Of a DNA stretch of 15,514 bases, positions 7,437-14,606 are shown piece after piece. Location of the stretch: assembly GCA_050115935.1 (NCBI GenBank), contig JASFPO010000045.1:1-15514 (forward strand). Direction: 5' to 3'. The stretch is from GCA-020344715 sp050115935 (GTDB lineage Archaea; Thermoproteota; Bathyarchaeia; Bathyarchaeales; Bathyarchaeaceae). A program made the translations under genes and the position numbers. Each line of letters starts with the position of its first letter. Positions within the stretch are counted from its first letter, which is position 1. Under the pieces are notes generated by a model. That model had not been told where the DNA came from and ran no database searches. It was given only the letters and a program-made list of their open reading frames with translations.

Positions 7437-8885
7437 TTAAGGCTCGATTGTGAACCAGGATGTCTTCGGGGCAGAACCCCAAGAGTTCATGTGATAGCCG
7501 ACTTCTGTGTATTCGATTGTTGCGGAGAGTCCATATGTGCCGTTGTGTCCCGTGGTTGAAGTCCATGTGACTGGGTCAAGTTCCATTTCAGTGTATGGTG
7601 GAATTGTGTATATCACTGGGTCTACAGGCACTATAGATGCGAATTCAACCATCAATCGCATGCTGTCCACCTGTATGACGTCAGGAGCGTCGCCGTGGTA
7701 GTTGTACACGAGCATCTGTATGTCGTTGAGGACTGCTTCTTGGTTCAAAGTAGGGTCTTGTTCAAGAGCACTTGCATCAGCCCATCTGGTTCCGTACCAA
7801 CCCCAGCTAGAGGTTGCCCACAGGGATCCCCACCAGTTGAAGCCTGTCGCTACGTTGTACACGTCGATATCCACTGCTTCGTTGTAGCCGTTTGGATATC
7901 GGCAGTAGCCTTCAACCCAGACGTTTGCAATTACCCTATCACCTAGGGTAATGTCTTCGAAGCTGTACAAGCTTGCCCATTGTGCGTTGGCGTCTCCTTC
8001 AATGTAGCTTCCGTCTGGTGTTCCGAGTAGGTTGGTTGGGTCGCCATTGAATTCGTAATACCATTCGTTGAACTCGTCAACGTATAGGTATTCGTATGGC
8101 AATGGTTCGCCTAAGCCGCCACCAGTGTAGGTTTGACCAGGTCGTATCACGATTATTCGAGCGTCTTCTGCACGGGTTATGTCGTAGCGTACCGTAACGC
8201 TTAGAGGTACGTCACCTTCGTTCTTCACCTTGGTGTTGAATGTGAAGGTGTCGCCACATGTGTAGTGTCGACCGTCAGGCATCTCAACTCTGATCACCCT
8301 TGCGATTGCTCCATTGTATTCGCTGCCGGTTGTCTTGTGAGACATTGGGTTTCCATCGGTGTCCAAGAGGTAGGTGTTGACTAGCTCTATGGGCGAGTCT
8401 CCAGCTTCCAGAACTGTTAGCTTGAATGTTACTAACGTTCCACTGCCGGTTGCTCCTTCTCTTGGAATGATGTTAGTTGGATCAAATGGGTCTTTCTTTG
8501 CAAGCCTTGAATTGGCGAGGTAGATGATACCGTGCACTGCGTCGACATTGTAGGCCATGTAGGTGCCGCCGCCATACCATGGATCCCACTCCCATCCTTC
8601 TACAAGGAAGGAGCCTTCAACGAAGTTGGAGGGATTCAGTACAGAAGCGTAGGGTGCAAGGTGTATCTCGCATCCCCATGACCATAGATTGTTGACGTTG
8701 TCAACCTTGAGGCTCATAGTGTACTCGTCGCCTGGATGGCCAAGCAATCCAGGATCTGGAATGATTGTGGGGTCCAAGTATAGCTTTGTGTTTTCTGGGC
8801 TTACGCCGATGTTCACTACTAGCACGCTAAGCAACATTGTTGCAAAGCATAGCCAGATTATGTTTTTTCCTCTCACTCTATTCAC
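7437..8885 (-). CDS. Secreted cohesin-like/CARDB-like protein with large aromatic-rich insert
   Basis: This is a 482-residue exported protein of no named family. Residues 1-32 are a signal peptide. Residues about 35-193 look cohesin-like: 'HPGDEYTMSLKVDNVNNLW' is the family's early strand pair, and the region closes with 'LLDTDGNPMSHKTTGSEY'. Residues about 197-258 and 427-480 look like the two parts of one CARDB-type Ig fold, split by a beta-rich insert (about 270-420) with many Trp and Tyr residues that could be a jelly-roll binding module. It has no dockerin, no transmembrane helix and no enzyme motif. It lies only 9 bases after the solute-binding-protein gene, so the two are almost certainly co-transcribed and it probably works with that protein. 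The GTG at 8885 lies within AGGTGA; that sequence may be the ribosome binding site for a second GTG at 8876, which would shorten the protein by three residues. Its role is unknown; a soluble partner of the dockerin-bearing binding protein is inferred. Confidence 0.85.
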   Translation of the reverse strand: MNRVRGKNIIWLCFATMLLSVLVVNIGVSPENTKLYLDPTIIPDPGLLGHPGDEYTMSLKVDNVNNLWSWGCEIHLAPYASVLNPSNFVEGSFLVEGWEWDPWYGGGTYMAYNVDAVHGIIYLANSRLAKKDPFDPTNIIPREGATGSGTLVTFKLTVLEAGDSPIELVNTYLLDTDGNPMSHKTTGSEYNGAIARVIRVEMPDGRHYTCGDTFTFNTKVKNEGDVPLSVTVRYDITRAEDARIIVIRPGQTYTGGGLGEPLPYEYLYVDEFNEWYYEFNGDPTNLLGTPDGSYIEGDANAQWASLYSFEDITLGDRVIANVWVEGYCRYPNGYNEAVDIDVYNVATGFNWWGSLWATSSWGWYGTRWADASALEQDPTLNQEAVLNDIQMLVYNYHGDAPDVIQVDSMRLMVEFASIVPVDPVIYTIPPYTEMELDPVTWTSTTGHNGTYGLSATIEYTEVGYHMNSWGSAPKTSWFTIEP

Positions 8886-8894
8886 CTTCTAGTT

Positions 8895-11018
8895 CTATGG
8901 ATATGATCTCTTCCAGCCCAAGTGGAATCCGTGCATTGCCAAGTCTTTGATGTCAACAATGTATGGTTTTTCGACTATGTCCTGCTCTCCATCGTAGACG
9001 CCACCTGGTGGAATCTCCCAATGGAAGTATCCGTAGCAGACGCTCATGTCATATTGGTCGAGAACGTCAACGATGCCGTCTTCGTTCGTGTCGCCAACTT
9101 CGTGGAACATCGTCTCCAGCAAAGCGCGTATTTCACCGCCAATTGTCATGAAGTAGTTCGGGTTTCTCTCCATGTCGTCGTAGAAGTTCACGTCGTCGTA
9201 GAATTGGAATATCCACGGACCTGTTCCGAACAGGTTTGTTGGTACTGGGTGTGGTCCAGGTATGTAGCCAGGAGCCACGTTGTAAGCCACGTTTGGATCA
9301 TAGTCTAGAACCGCTTGCATTGAAGCTGGATCAGGGGGGTCGAATCGGTCATAGATGTGCTCTGGAATCGTTAGGGCGAGACCTGAGTAGTCGTAGAACA
9401 GGCCGATGCCCGCTAGATTCGCTTGTATGGTAACGTGTGTAGCATCTGTAACAACGACGTCTATCAGAGTCTGCCAGGTCTCAGCGTATCTGGGTACTTG
9501 GTAGTCTCTGAGGAATTCTAAGCAGAATTCAACGTCGGATGCTGTCATTGGTTTGCCGTCTTGCCATTCGACTGTGGGGTCAAGCACGAAGTCTATATCC
9601 ATTCCAGCTACAGTCTCCGTGATCGTCCAGTCTGTGGCTTGCCAAGGTATGTCTCCGTGGTTGTACGGGTTGACTGCCGTCAAGCCATCTAGGGTTTGGC
9701 CGATGATGTTCCATTCGTACACTGTGGTAGCATAGAGCGGGTTGAATGAACTTGGGTGTTCACCGTTGATGTAGATCATGACGTTCTTTCCGTCTTCCAC
9801 TCTTTGGAAGCCGTCTTCCCAATGCATGTTGAAGAACGTCCAGCTGTTGTCAGAGCCGTAGCCTGGTGACCTAACGATGCCTTGAACATGCTCAGCGAAC
9901 ACGTTGAAGTAAGACCTTGAATACAAGGTCATGTACACCAAGGCAAAGTTGTCGGCATTCGGCAAGCTTGGCGTATACAGCATCTCTTGAACTGTCTTGG
10001 CAGCGTCTCGAATATCGTTCAAGATTAGACTACCCTTAACTGTTTCACAGAGTGCGTCAATAGTTGGATCGTTGACTCCAGGTGCATTTCTTCTGCCTGG
10101 GAAATTCTTACAGTCTTGGCTGGTGTGTAGCAATGAAAACAGTTGGTCGGGTATTCTTCCGAGGCTGTAGAAGACCATGTAGCCGTCGAAATTGGCATGA
10201 TCGTACACCTGCGCCAGGTACCAGTTGAAGTCTTCGCCATCGCAGTGTATGCCTTTCATTCCGTTTGTCACCGTTGCACCCAAACCGATTGCAGCTAGGT
10301 CTGAGCCGAACTCTTGACCATGCTGGAAGGATGTTGGCGCAACTTCCATGAGAGGCGTCCATATTTCCATTGATGGCAATGGAACGGGGTCAGGAGCAGG
10401 AGTCATCCAGTAGTCTGCGTCCGTGACTGTTCCGCTGCTGTCGTCGTCCACGAACGTGTAGCCAGCCTGTTTGAGTATGCCCACTGACGAGTGTTCGCCT
10501 GCGGGTGACGTGAACGGATCACCTGGATTGTAAGGATGCTCTGGAATTGCAGTGTTGAAATACCTGCTTTGGGCAGGTGGAACAAGCGAACGCACAGGAG
10601 TCACGATATAACCATAGATTGGAGGAATAATCCCCAACTGGTCATAGCAGTGGACAAGTGCGTGCCTGAACTCAGCATCCTTAAGAGGCCAGTAGGTCAC
10701 GTCTTCTCGTCGGTAGGACTGGTCTGCTCTGAGGTTGTAGGCGATGAATCCCATGTGAAAACCGAGGTTTTCTGTTACAAGCATGCCAGCGTCAGCTTGT
10801 GTCTCAATGTCAGTTGTCCTGATCTGATCAGGTGAAAAGTCAGCTACACCAGTCATCATGGCAAGTAGTGCCGCGTCTGGTGATCGGATCACCGTGTGGC
10901 GAAGTACATCAATATCGCCTGGTGTGGGAGTAGCAAAAGTCATCGGAACCATTGGAATTAGTGTAAGCATTGCAAGTAGTGTTATAGCCAGTATAGTCTT
11001 ATATTTCATGTTTTTCAC
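8895..11018 (-). CDS. Family-5 (Opp/Dpp) ABC solute-binding protein, circularly permuted, with C-terminal dockerin
   Basis: This is a 707-residue extracellular substrate receptor for the importer encoded divergently next door. The signal peptide is 1-29 (cleavage after MTFA), with no lipobox Cys and no membrane helix. The family blocks are present but in swapped order. Residues 34-400 match the normal second half: a 'D..V...I.S..A...AM..G.AD' block near 37-60, then LGFHMGFIAYNL at 85-96, then the hinge block LKDAEFRHALVHCYDQ near 112-126. Residues 401-640 match the normal first half: a 'FNPLYATTVYEWNIIGQTLDGL' type block near 425-446, WQDGKPMTASDVEF at 485-498, and GTGPW at 598-602. Residues 642-703 are a dockerin: loop 1 DTNEDGIVDVLD is canonical, while loop 2 near 680-692 is lengthened and degenerate. 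The GTG start at 11018 is preferred because GGAG lies 6 bases upstream; the alternative ATG at 11009 is too far from it. Six Cys residues remain in the mature protein. The substrate may be peptides or oligosaccharides. Confidence 0.92.
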   Translation of the reverse strand: MKNMKYKTILAITLLAMLTLIPMVPMTFATPTPGDIDVLRHTVIRSPDAALLAMMTGVADFSPDQIRTTDIETQADAGMLVTENLGFHMGFIAYNLRADQSYRREDVTYWPLKDAEFRHALVHCYDQLGIIPPIYGYIVTPVRSLVPPAQSRYFNTAIPEHPYNPGDPFTSPAGEHSSVGILKQAGYTFVDDDSSGTVTDADYWMTPAPDPVPLPSMEIWTPLMEVAPTSFQHGQEFGSDLAAIGLGATVTNGMKGIHCDGEDFNWYLAQVYDHANFDGYMVFYSLGRIPDQLFSLLHTSQDCKNFPGRRNAPGVNDPTIDALCETVKGSLILNDIRDAAKTVQEMLYTPSLPNADNFALVYMTLYSRSYFNVFAEHVQGIVRSPGYGSDNSWTFFNMHWEDGFQRVEDGKNVMIYINGEHPSSFNPLYATTVYEWNIIGQTLDGLTAVNPYNHGDIPWQATDWTITETVAGMDIDFVLDPTVEWQDGKPMTASDVEFCLEFLRDYQVPRYAETWQTLIDVVVTDATHVTIQANLAGIGLFYDYSGLALTIPEHIYDRFDPPDPASMQAVLDYDPNVAYNVAPGYIPGPHPVPTNLFGTGPWIFQFYDDVNFYDDMERNPNYFMTIGGEIRALLETMFHEVGDTNEDGIVDVLDQYDMSVCYGYFHWEIPPGGVYDGEQDIVEKPYIVDIKDLAMHGFHLGWKRSYP

Positions 11019-11144
11019 TTCTTTCTCCTTTCTCTTTATTTATCAGCAAAAGAAAGACTGTCGTTGAGAAATATAAGATTTACTCATTGACACCTATATA
11101 ACATATATACAGAAGTCAATTCTACCCAAAAGCAATAACTTTAA
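11019..11144. promoter_or_regulatory. Divergent promoter region between binding protein and permease operon
   Basis: This 126-base A/T-rich gap serves both directions. For the minus strand, CTTATATTT at about 11069-11077 would place transcription start near 11048, leaving a leader of about 30 bases that contains a GGAG ribosome binding site opposite 11025-11028. For the plus strand, CTATATAACATATATA at 11094-11109 is a TATA-like tract that predicts a start near 11122-11132. The two boxes lie about 20-30 bases apart, so a single bound regulator could control both transcripts. No clear operator repeat was found beyond the imperfect TATATAACATATATA symmetry. The box calls are by eye. Confidence 0.55.
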
Positions 11145-11201
11145 ATGGATTTTGAGGTTAACAACCCGTGGAGTAGACAGCTTCAGCAAGGATGTGAACA
11201 G

Positions 11202-12200
11202 ATGCGAGAATACTTAATAAAGAGAATTGTAGTGTCAATCTTCATCTTATGGATCGTAGCCAGCTTAAACTTCGTCATATTCCAAGTTATTTCTCCAATC
11301 GACCCAGTAGATACGTATGCACCTCAAATACTTGACATTGCACCGGAAACTTTGGAGCTTCTTAGAAATATCTATGGTCTAAACGAAGACCTGCATATAC
11401 GATACCTCAAGTATATACGAAACATGTTCACGTTTCAGTTCGGCATATCATTCGAGAGCAGGGCCCCTGTAGCTGAAGAGATGGCTGCGTTTCTTCCAGC
11501 AACAATCCTACTTCTCGGTTCCGCAATGGTGGCAACCATCCTCGTAGGCACTCCTATAGGTATACTTGCAGCTTCAAGGAGAGGATCTAAACTTGACGTA
11601 CTCACAATTGGCTCAGGGCTCTTCACATGGGGCGTCCCCACATTCTACATCCAACTCCTAGCCATGCTCTTCTTATCTTACTACTTCCTAGTAAGCTTCG
11701 GCGTCTCTCTCTTCCCGGTTAGAGGACTCTACAGCATTCCTCCTCCAAGCAATCCCTTTGCATTCATGGGTGACGTAGCATGGCACCTAGCATTGCCAGT
11801 TCTAACCTTGGTGGTAGGCGGCTTCGGATCTTGGGCATTATACACAAGAAACATCCTACTTGACGCTCTCACACAAGACTACATAGTCACTGCCAGAGCA
11901 AAAGGACTCAGCGAAAGAACAGTACTGTATAGACACGCATTCAGAAGCACACTCCCACCGATAGTAACCATAATAGCCCTGTCAATTCCTGGAATAATCA
12001 CTGGAGCAATGATAACAGAATACATTTTTACACTACCAGGAATCGGAAGATGGTACTTGGCCGCCCTGCAAGGTTCAAACTATCCAGTACTCCAAGCAGT
12101 ACTTTTCGTTTTTGCCATTCTAACGATACTCTGCAACCTGATCGCAGATCTCCTATACGGAATCTTAGATCCGCGAATACGAGTGGGCATGAGAAGATAA
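11202..12200 (+). CDS. dppB: Opp/Dpp-type ABC importer permease, DppB-like
   Basis: This is an inner permease subunit of 332 residues, the usual family length. It starts with REYLIKRIVVSIF, leading into transmembrane helix 1, as family members do. Later hydrophobic segments give about six helices. The cytoplasmic EAA loop that contacts the ATPases is clear (DYIVTARAKGLSERTVLYRHA), and the C-terminus has the typical ADLLYGILDPRIR. I chose the ATG at 11202 over the in-frame ATG at 11145. The longer form adds 19 residues not typical of the family and lacks a ribosome binding site, whereas 11202 has GGATGTGA four bases upstream. The longer start remains possible if the transcript is nearly leaderless there. 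It is the first gene of the plus-strand operon and is followed after 12 bases by the partner permease. The dpp label gives the family only, not a proven dipeptide substrate. Confidence 0.93.
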   Translation: MREYLIKRIVVSIFILWIVASLNFVIFQVISPIDPVDTYAPQILDIAPETLELLRNIYGLNEDLHIRYLKYIRNMFTFQFGISFESRAPVAEEMAAFLPATILLLGSAMVATILVGTPIGILAASRRGSKLDVLTIGSGLFTWGVPTFYIQLLAMLFLSYYFLVSFGVSLFPVRGLYSIPPPSNPFAFMGDVAWHLALPVLTLVVGGFGSWALYTRNILLDALTQDYIVTARAKGLSERTVLYRHAFRSTLPPIVTIIALSIPGIITGAMITEYIFTLPGIGRWYLAALQGSNYPVLQAVLFVFAILTILCNLIADLLYGILDPRIRVGMRR

Positions 12201-12208
12201 GGAGGATG
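12201..12208 (+). promoter_or_regulatory. Strong ribosome binding site for the DppC-like permease
   Basis: GGAGGATG begins directly after the stop of the upstream permease and ends four bases before the ATG at 12213. It is close to the full archaeal anti-Shine-Dalgarno complement, fixes this start, and supports coupled translation of the two permeases. Confidence 0.75.
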
Positions 12209-12212
12209 TAAA

Positions 12213-13634
12213 ATGGCCTCAATGTTCTCCAAAGACAAAAGAATCATCTGGGTAAGAAGAATCCGCCAATTCTGGTTTGAATACAGGAGCAAGAAAATCG
12301 GAATGATAGGTCTTGCGCTACTCACAACCTATGTATTGGTAGCGTTTCTCGCCCCTTATCTGACACCATACGATCCAATTTCTCAACCACGGCTAGCTCA
12401 GGCCTTCGCAATGCCCGAGTGGGTAACTATCTTCCCACAATACCAAGACCTTGCGAAAACCCAAAGAGAAACTCTCAGCTGGAACGTGGAAGAAGGCTCC
12501 CAATTTGTCAAGGGATGGGGAGATACTGTAGGATTGCAATATGAATCGGAACAGATGCAAACTGCCACAATAGTGTTGAGTAGCGGTTTCTTGCGCATGG
12601 AGAGCCCCCCAAACGAGTTCTTCATAAGCTTCACCTTTGGCGTAGAAACTCTTGTGGACACACAATACTCCTTGTCACTAACAATCTTCACGCCAGAAGG
12701 AGACTCCTACTTGCTGTGGCGATTGCCTGCCACAAGCATTGTGAAGTCGCAAGACGTCACTATAGACTCGAAAGACCCAATCTTTATTGATCTGATTGGA
12801 TTCGAACTTCAAGAAAACGTCGCCAACATAATTTTCTCCCAAAAAGGAGACTACGTCTTCAATCTGGAAACGCAATTCAGGCCTTTAACAGAAAATGGAG
12901 AAATCAGACTCAACCTAGAGGACAGCGAAACTGTCTTGCTTGGCCACGTACACGGAGTCTTAGGAACAGACTACTTGGCCAAGGACATCTTCGCACAAAT
13001 TGTATACGGTGCCCGACTCTCTTTGGCAGTCGGCTTGCTTGCAGCTGTTGTGGGAACCTCCATAGGCATACTAGTGGGAGTGGTATCAGGATACATTGGT
13101 GGTGCAGTCGATGAGGTCTCAATGCGTATAGTGGATGTACTCCTATGCTTACCATTACTACCCCTACTGCTGGCACTTGTTCACCTCTACGGAAGAAACG
13201 TATATTACATAGTTCTATTCATCGCAATCTTCGGCTGGCAAGGGCTAGCACGAGTAATCAGATCTCAAACCCTGTCAATCAGAGAAACCGCATACATCGA
13301 AACCGCCAGAGCCTCAGGCGCCAGCGGCTTCTACATAATGCTGAGACACATAGTTCCAAACATCATTCCAGTTGCCTTCGCATCCATGGTTCTTGCAGTT
13401 CCAAGCGCCATCCTCTTTGAGGCAGCCCTAAGCTTTCTCGGCTTCGGCGACCCCAGAGTACCAACATGGGGAATGATGCTTCAACACGCCTTCGGGTTTG
13501 GAGGCTTTGTGAACCTATCTTGGTGGTGGATACTTCCTCCAGGACTGGCGATCATAGGCATATGCCTAGCCTTCGTGTTCATTGGATATGCCTTCGACGA
13601 GATTGTGAACCCGAGGCTGAGGAGACGACGATAA
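12213..13634 (+). CDS. dppC: Opp/Dpp-type ABC importer permease, DppC-like, with large extracytoplasmic insert
   Basis: This is the second permease subunit, 473 residues against the usual 280-330. The N-terminal OppC-type segment (FWFEYRSKKIGMIGLALL), transmembrane helix 1 (about 29-49) and PYDPISQPRLAQAF are normal. After this there is an insert of about 170 residues (about 71-243), mostly predicted beta strand by eye and rich in acidic and polar residues. The family then resumes at HGVLGTDYLAKDIFAQIVYGARLSL (about 247-271). Further helices follow, then the EAA loop (ETAYIETARASGASGFYIMLRH, about 358-379) and the conserved ALSFLGFGDPRVPTWG stretch. The insert sits between helices 1 and 2, which is on the outer face, so it could contact the solute-binding protein. 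The frame is open throughout, with no sign of a fusion artefact. It is directly followed by the first ATPase gene with no intervening base. Confidence 0.93.
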   Translation: MASMFSKDKRIIWVRRIRQFWFEYRSKKIGMIGLALLTTYVLVAFLAPYLTPYDPISQPRLAQAFAMPEWVTIFPQYQDLAKTQRETLSWNVEEGSQFVKGWGDTVGLQYESEQMQTATIVLSSGFLRMESPPNEFFISFTFGVETLVDTQYSLSLTIFTPEGDSYLLWRLPATSIVKSQDVTIDSKDPIFIDLIGFELQENVANIIFSQKGDYVFNLETQFRPLTENGEIRLNLEDSETVLLGHVHGVLGTDYLAKDIFAQIVYGARLSLAVGLLAAVVGTSIGILVGVVSGYIGGAVDEVSMRIVDVLLCLPLLPLLLALVHLYGRNVYYIVLFIAIFGWQGLARVIRSQTLSIRETAYIETARASGASGFYIMLRHIVPNIIPVAFASMVLAVPSAILFEAALSFLGFGDPRVPTWGMMLQHAFGFGGFVNLSWWWILPPGLAIIGICLAFVFIGYAFDEIVNPRLRRRR

Positions 13635-14606
13635 ATGGCATTGCTAGATGTAGAAAACCTTAGAATGTACTACGAGATACTGAGAGGACAAGTCAAAGCA
13701 GTCGATAACGTTACGTTTCATGTGGAAAAAAAGGAGTCATTAGGCCTAGCCGGCGAATCCGGATGTGGAAAAACAAGCGCAGCCCTCTCTATTTTGAAGT
13801 TGCTGCCATGGAACGGCAAAATAGTTGATGGAAGCATCAGGCTAGGTGGAGAAGACATAACACAAATGAAGGATTCAGAGTTTCGAAACAAAATCCGCTG
13901 GAAGAAAGTCTCCATGATATTCCAAGGCGCCATGAACGCGCTACATCCAACATACACGGTCGGCCACCAAATAACCGAGGCCATACTCAAACATGAAGCC
14001 ATCAACAAAAAAGAAGCCATGGAGAGAGCAACCAAACTCATAGAACTCGTTGGAATGGAATCAGAAAGAGTCAAACGATATCCCCACGAACTCAGCGGAG
14101 GAATGAAACAACGAGCAGTTACAGCAATGGCCTTGGCGTGCAATCCAGACCTAGTTATTGCGGATGAACCCACCACAGCACTAGACGTAATTGTGCAAGC
14201 CCAAGTGCTAAAGGTTATGAAAGAACTGCGAAGCCGACTAGACATCTCCATGATAGTAATTTCACACGACCTGTCACTAATTTCAGAAATCTGCAACAAG
14301 TCCGCCATCATGTACGCAGGCAAAATAGCTGAATACGGAGACGTAGTGCACATCTACAAAGAGCCCTTGCACCCATATACAGAAAAACTGATTACGGCGT
14401 TCCCAAGTGTCATAGGACCCAAGACTGAACTCTCATCTATCCCAGGATTCCCGCCAGACTTGTTGAGACCCCCACCAGGATGCAGATTTCACCCAAGATG
14501 TGCATACGCTATGGAGATCTGCCGCAGAAAAGAACCACCGCTCGTGGAAGTCGAAAGCAAAGATCATTTTGTAGCATGTCACCTTCACGGAGGAGAAAAA
14601 ACTTGA
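13635..14606 (+). CDS. dppD: Opp/Dpp-type ABC importer ATPase, DppD-like
   Basis: This cytoplasmic ATPase subunit powers import by ATP hydrolysis as half of a heterodimer with the next gene product. It has 323 residues, the usual length. All ATPase motifs are present: Walker A GESGCGKT at 40-47, Q-loop FQ at 96-97, signature LSGGM at 153-157, Walker B DLVIADEP at 172-179, and the switch His in SHD at 211. The C-terminal Opp/Dpp extension (about 236-318) has HPYTEKL and four Cys residues at 283, 289, 296 and 315, the pattern that in some family members binds an iron-sulfur cluster. The start follows the permease stop without a gap, with GGAG at 13621-13624 as ribosome binding site. No missing residue was seen, so it should be active. 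Confidence 0.95.
   Translation: MALLDVENLRMYYEILRGQVKAVDNVTFHVEKKESLGLAGESGCGKTSAALSILKLLPWNGKIVDGSIRLGGEDITQMKDSEFRNKIRWKKVSMIFQGAMNALHPTYTVGHQITEAILKHEAINKKEAMERATKLIELVGMESERVKRYPHELSGGMKQRAVTAMALACNPDLVIADEPTTALDVIVQAQVLKVMKELRSRLDISMIVISHDLSLISEICNKSAIMYAGKIAEYGDVVHIYKEPLHPYTEKLITAFPSVIGPKTELSSIPGFPPDLLRPPPGCRFHPRCAYAMEICRRKEPPLVEVESKDHFVACHLHGGEKT
14589..14595 (+). promoter_or_regulatory. Ribosome binding site that fixes a TTG start of the DppF-like gene
   Basis: GGAGGAG lies inside the end of the upstream ATPase gene, seven bases before the TTG at 14603. That is an ideal spacing and no ATG is equally placed, so the overlapping TTG is the likely start. Confidence 0.75.

Noticed and set aside
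9819..10919. The binding protein as a broken gene or a fusion of two partial copies
   Set aside because: Each half is present once, the frame is intact, a good signal peptide and ribosome binding site precede it, and there is no leftover half nearby. Circular permutation explains it better.
110..11018. A cellulosome
   Set aside because: Cohesins and dockerins are present, but there is no recognisable cellulase, hemicellulase or cellulose-binding module, and no multi-cohesin scaffoldin.
11145..11201. Longer N-terminus of the DppB-like permease from the ATG at 11145
   Set aside because: There is no ribosome binding site and the added residues are not typical of the family. The start at 11202 has both signals, although a near-leaderless start at 11145 cannot be fully excluded.
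13718..14353. Minus-strand open frame of 211 codons
   Set aside because: It is antisense to the DppD-like ATPase, which carries every expected motif. The translation shows no recognisable domain.
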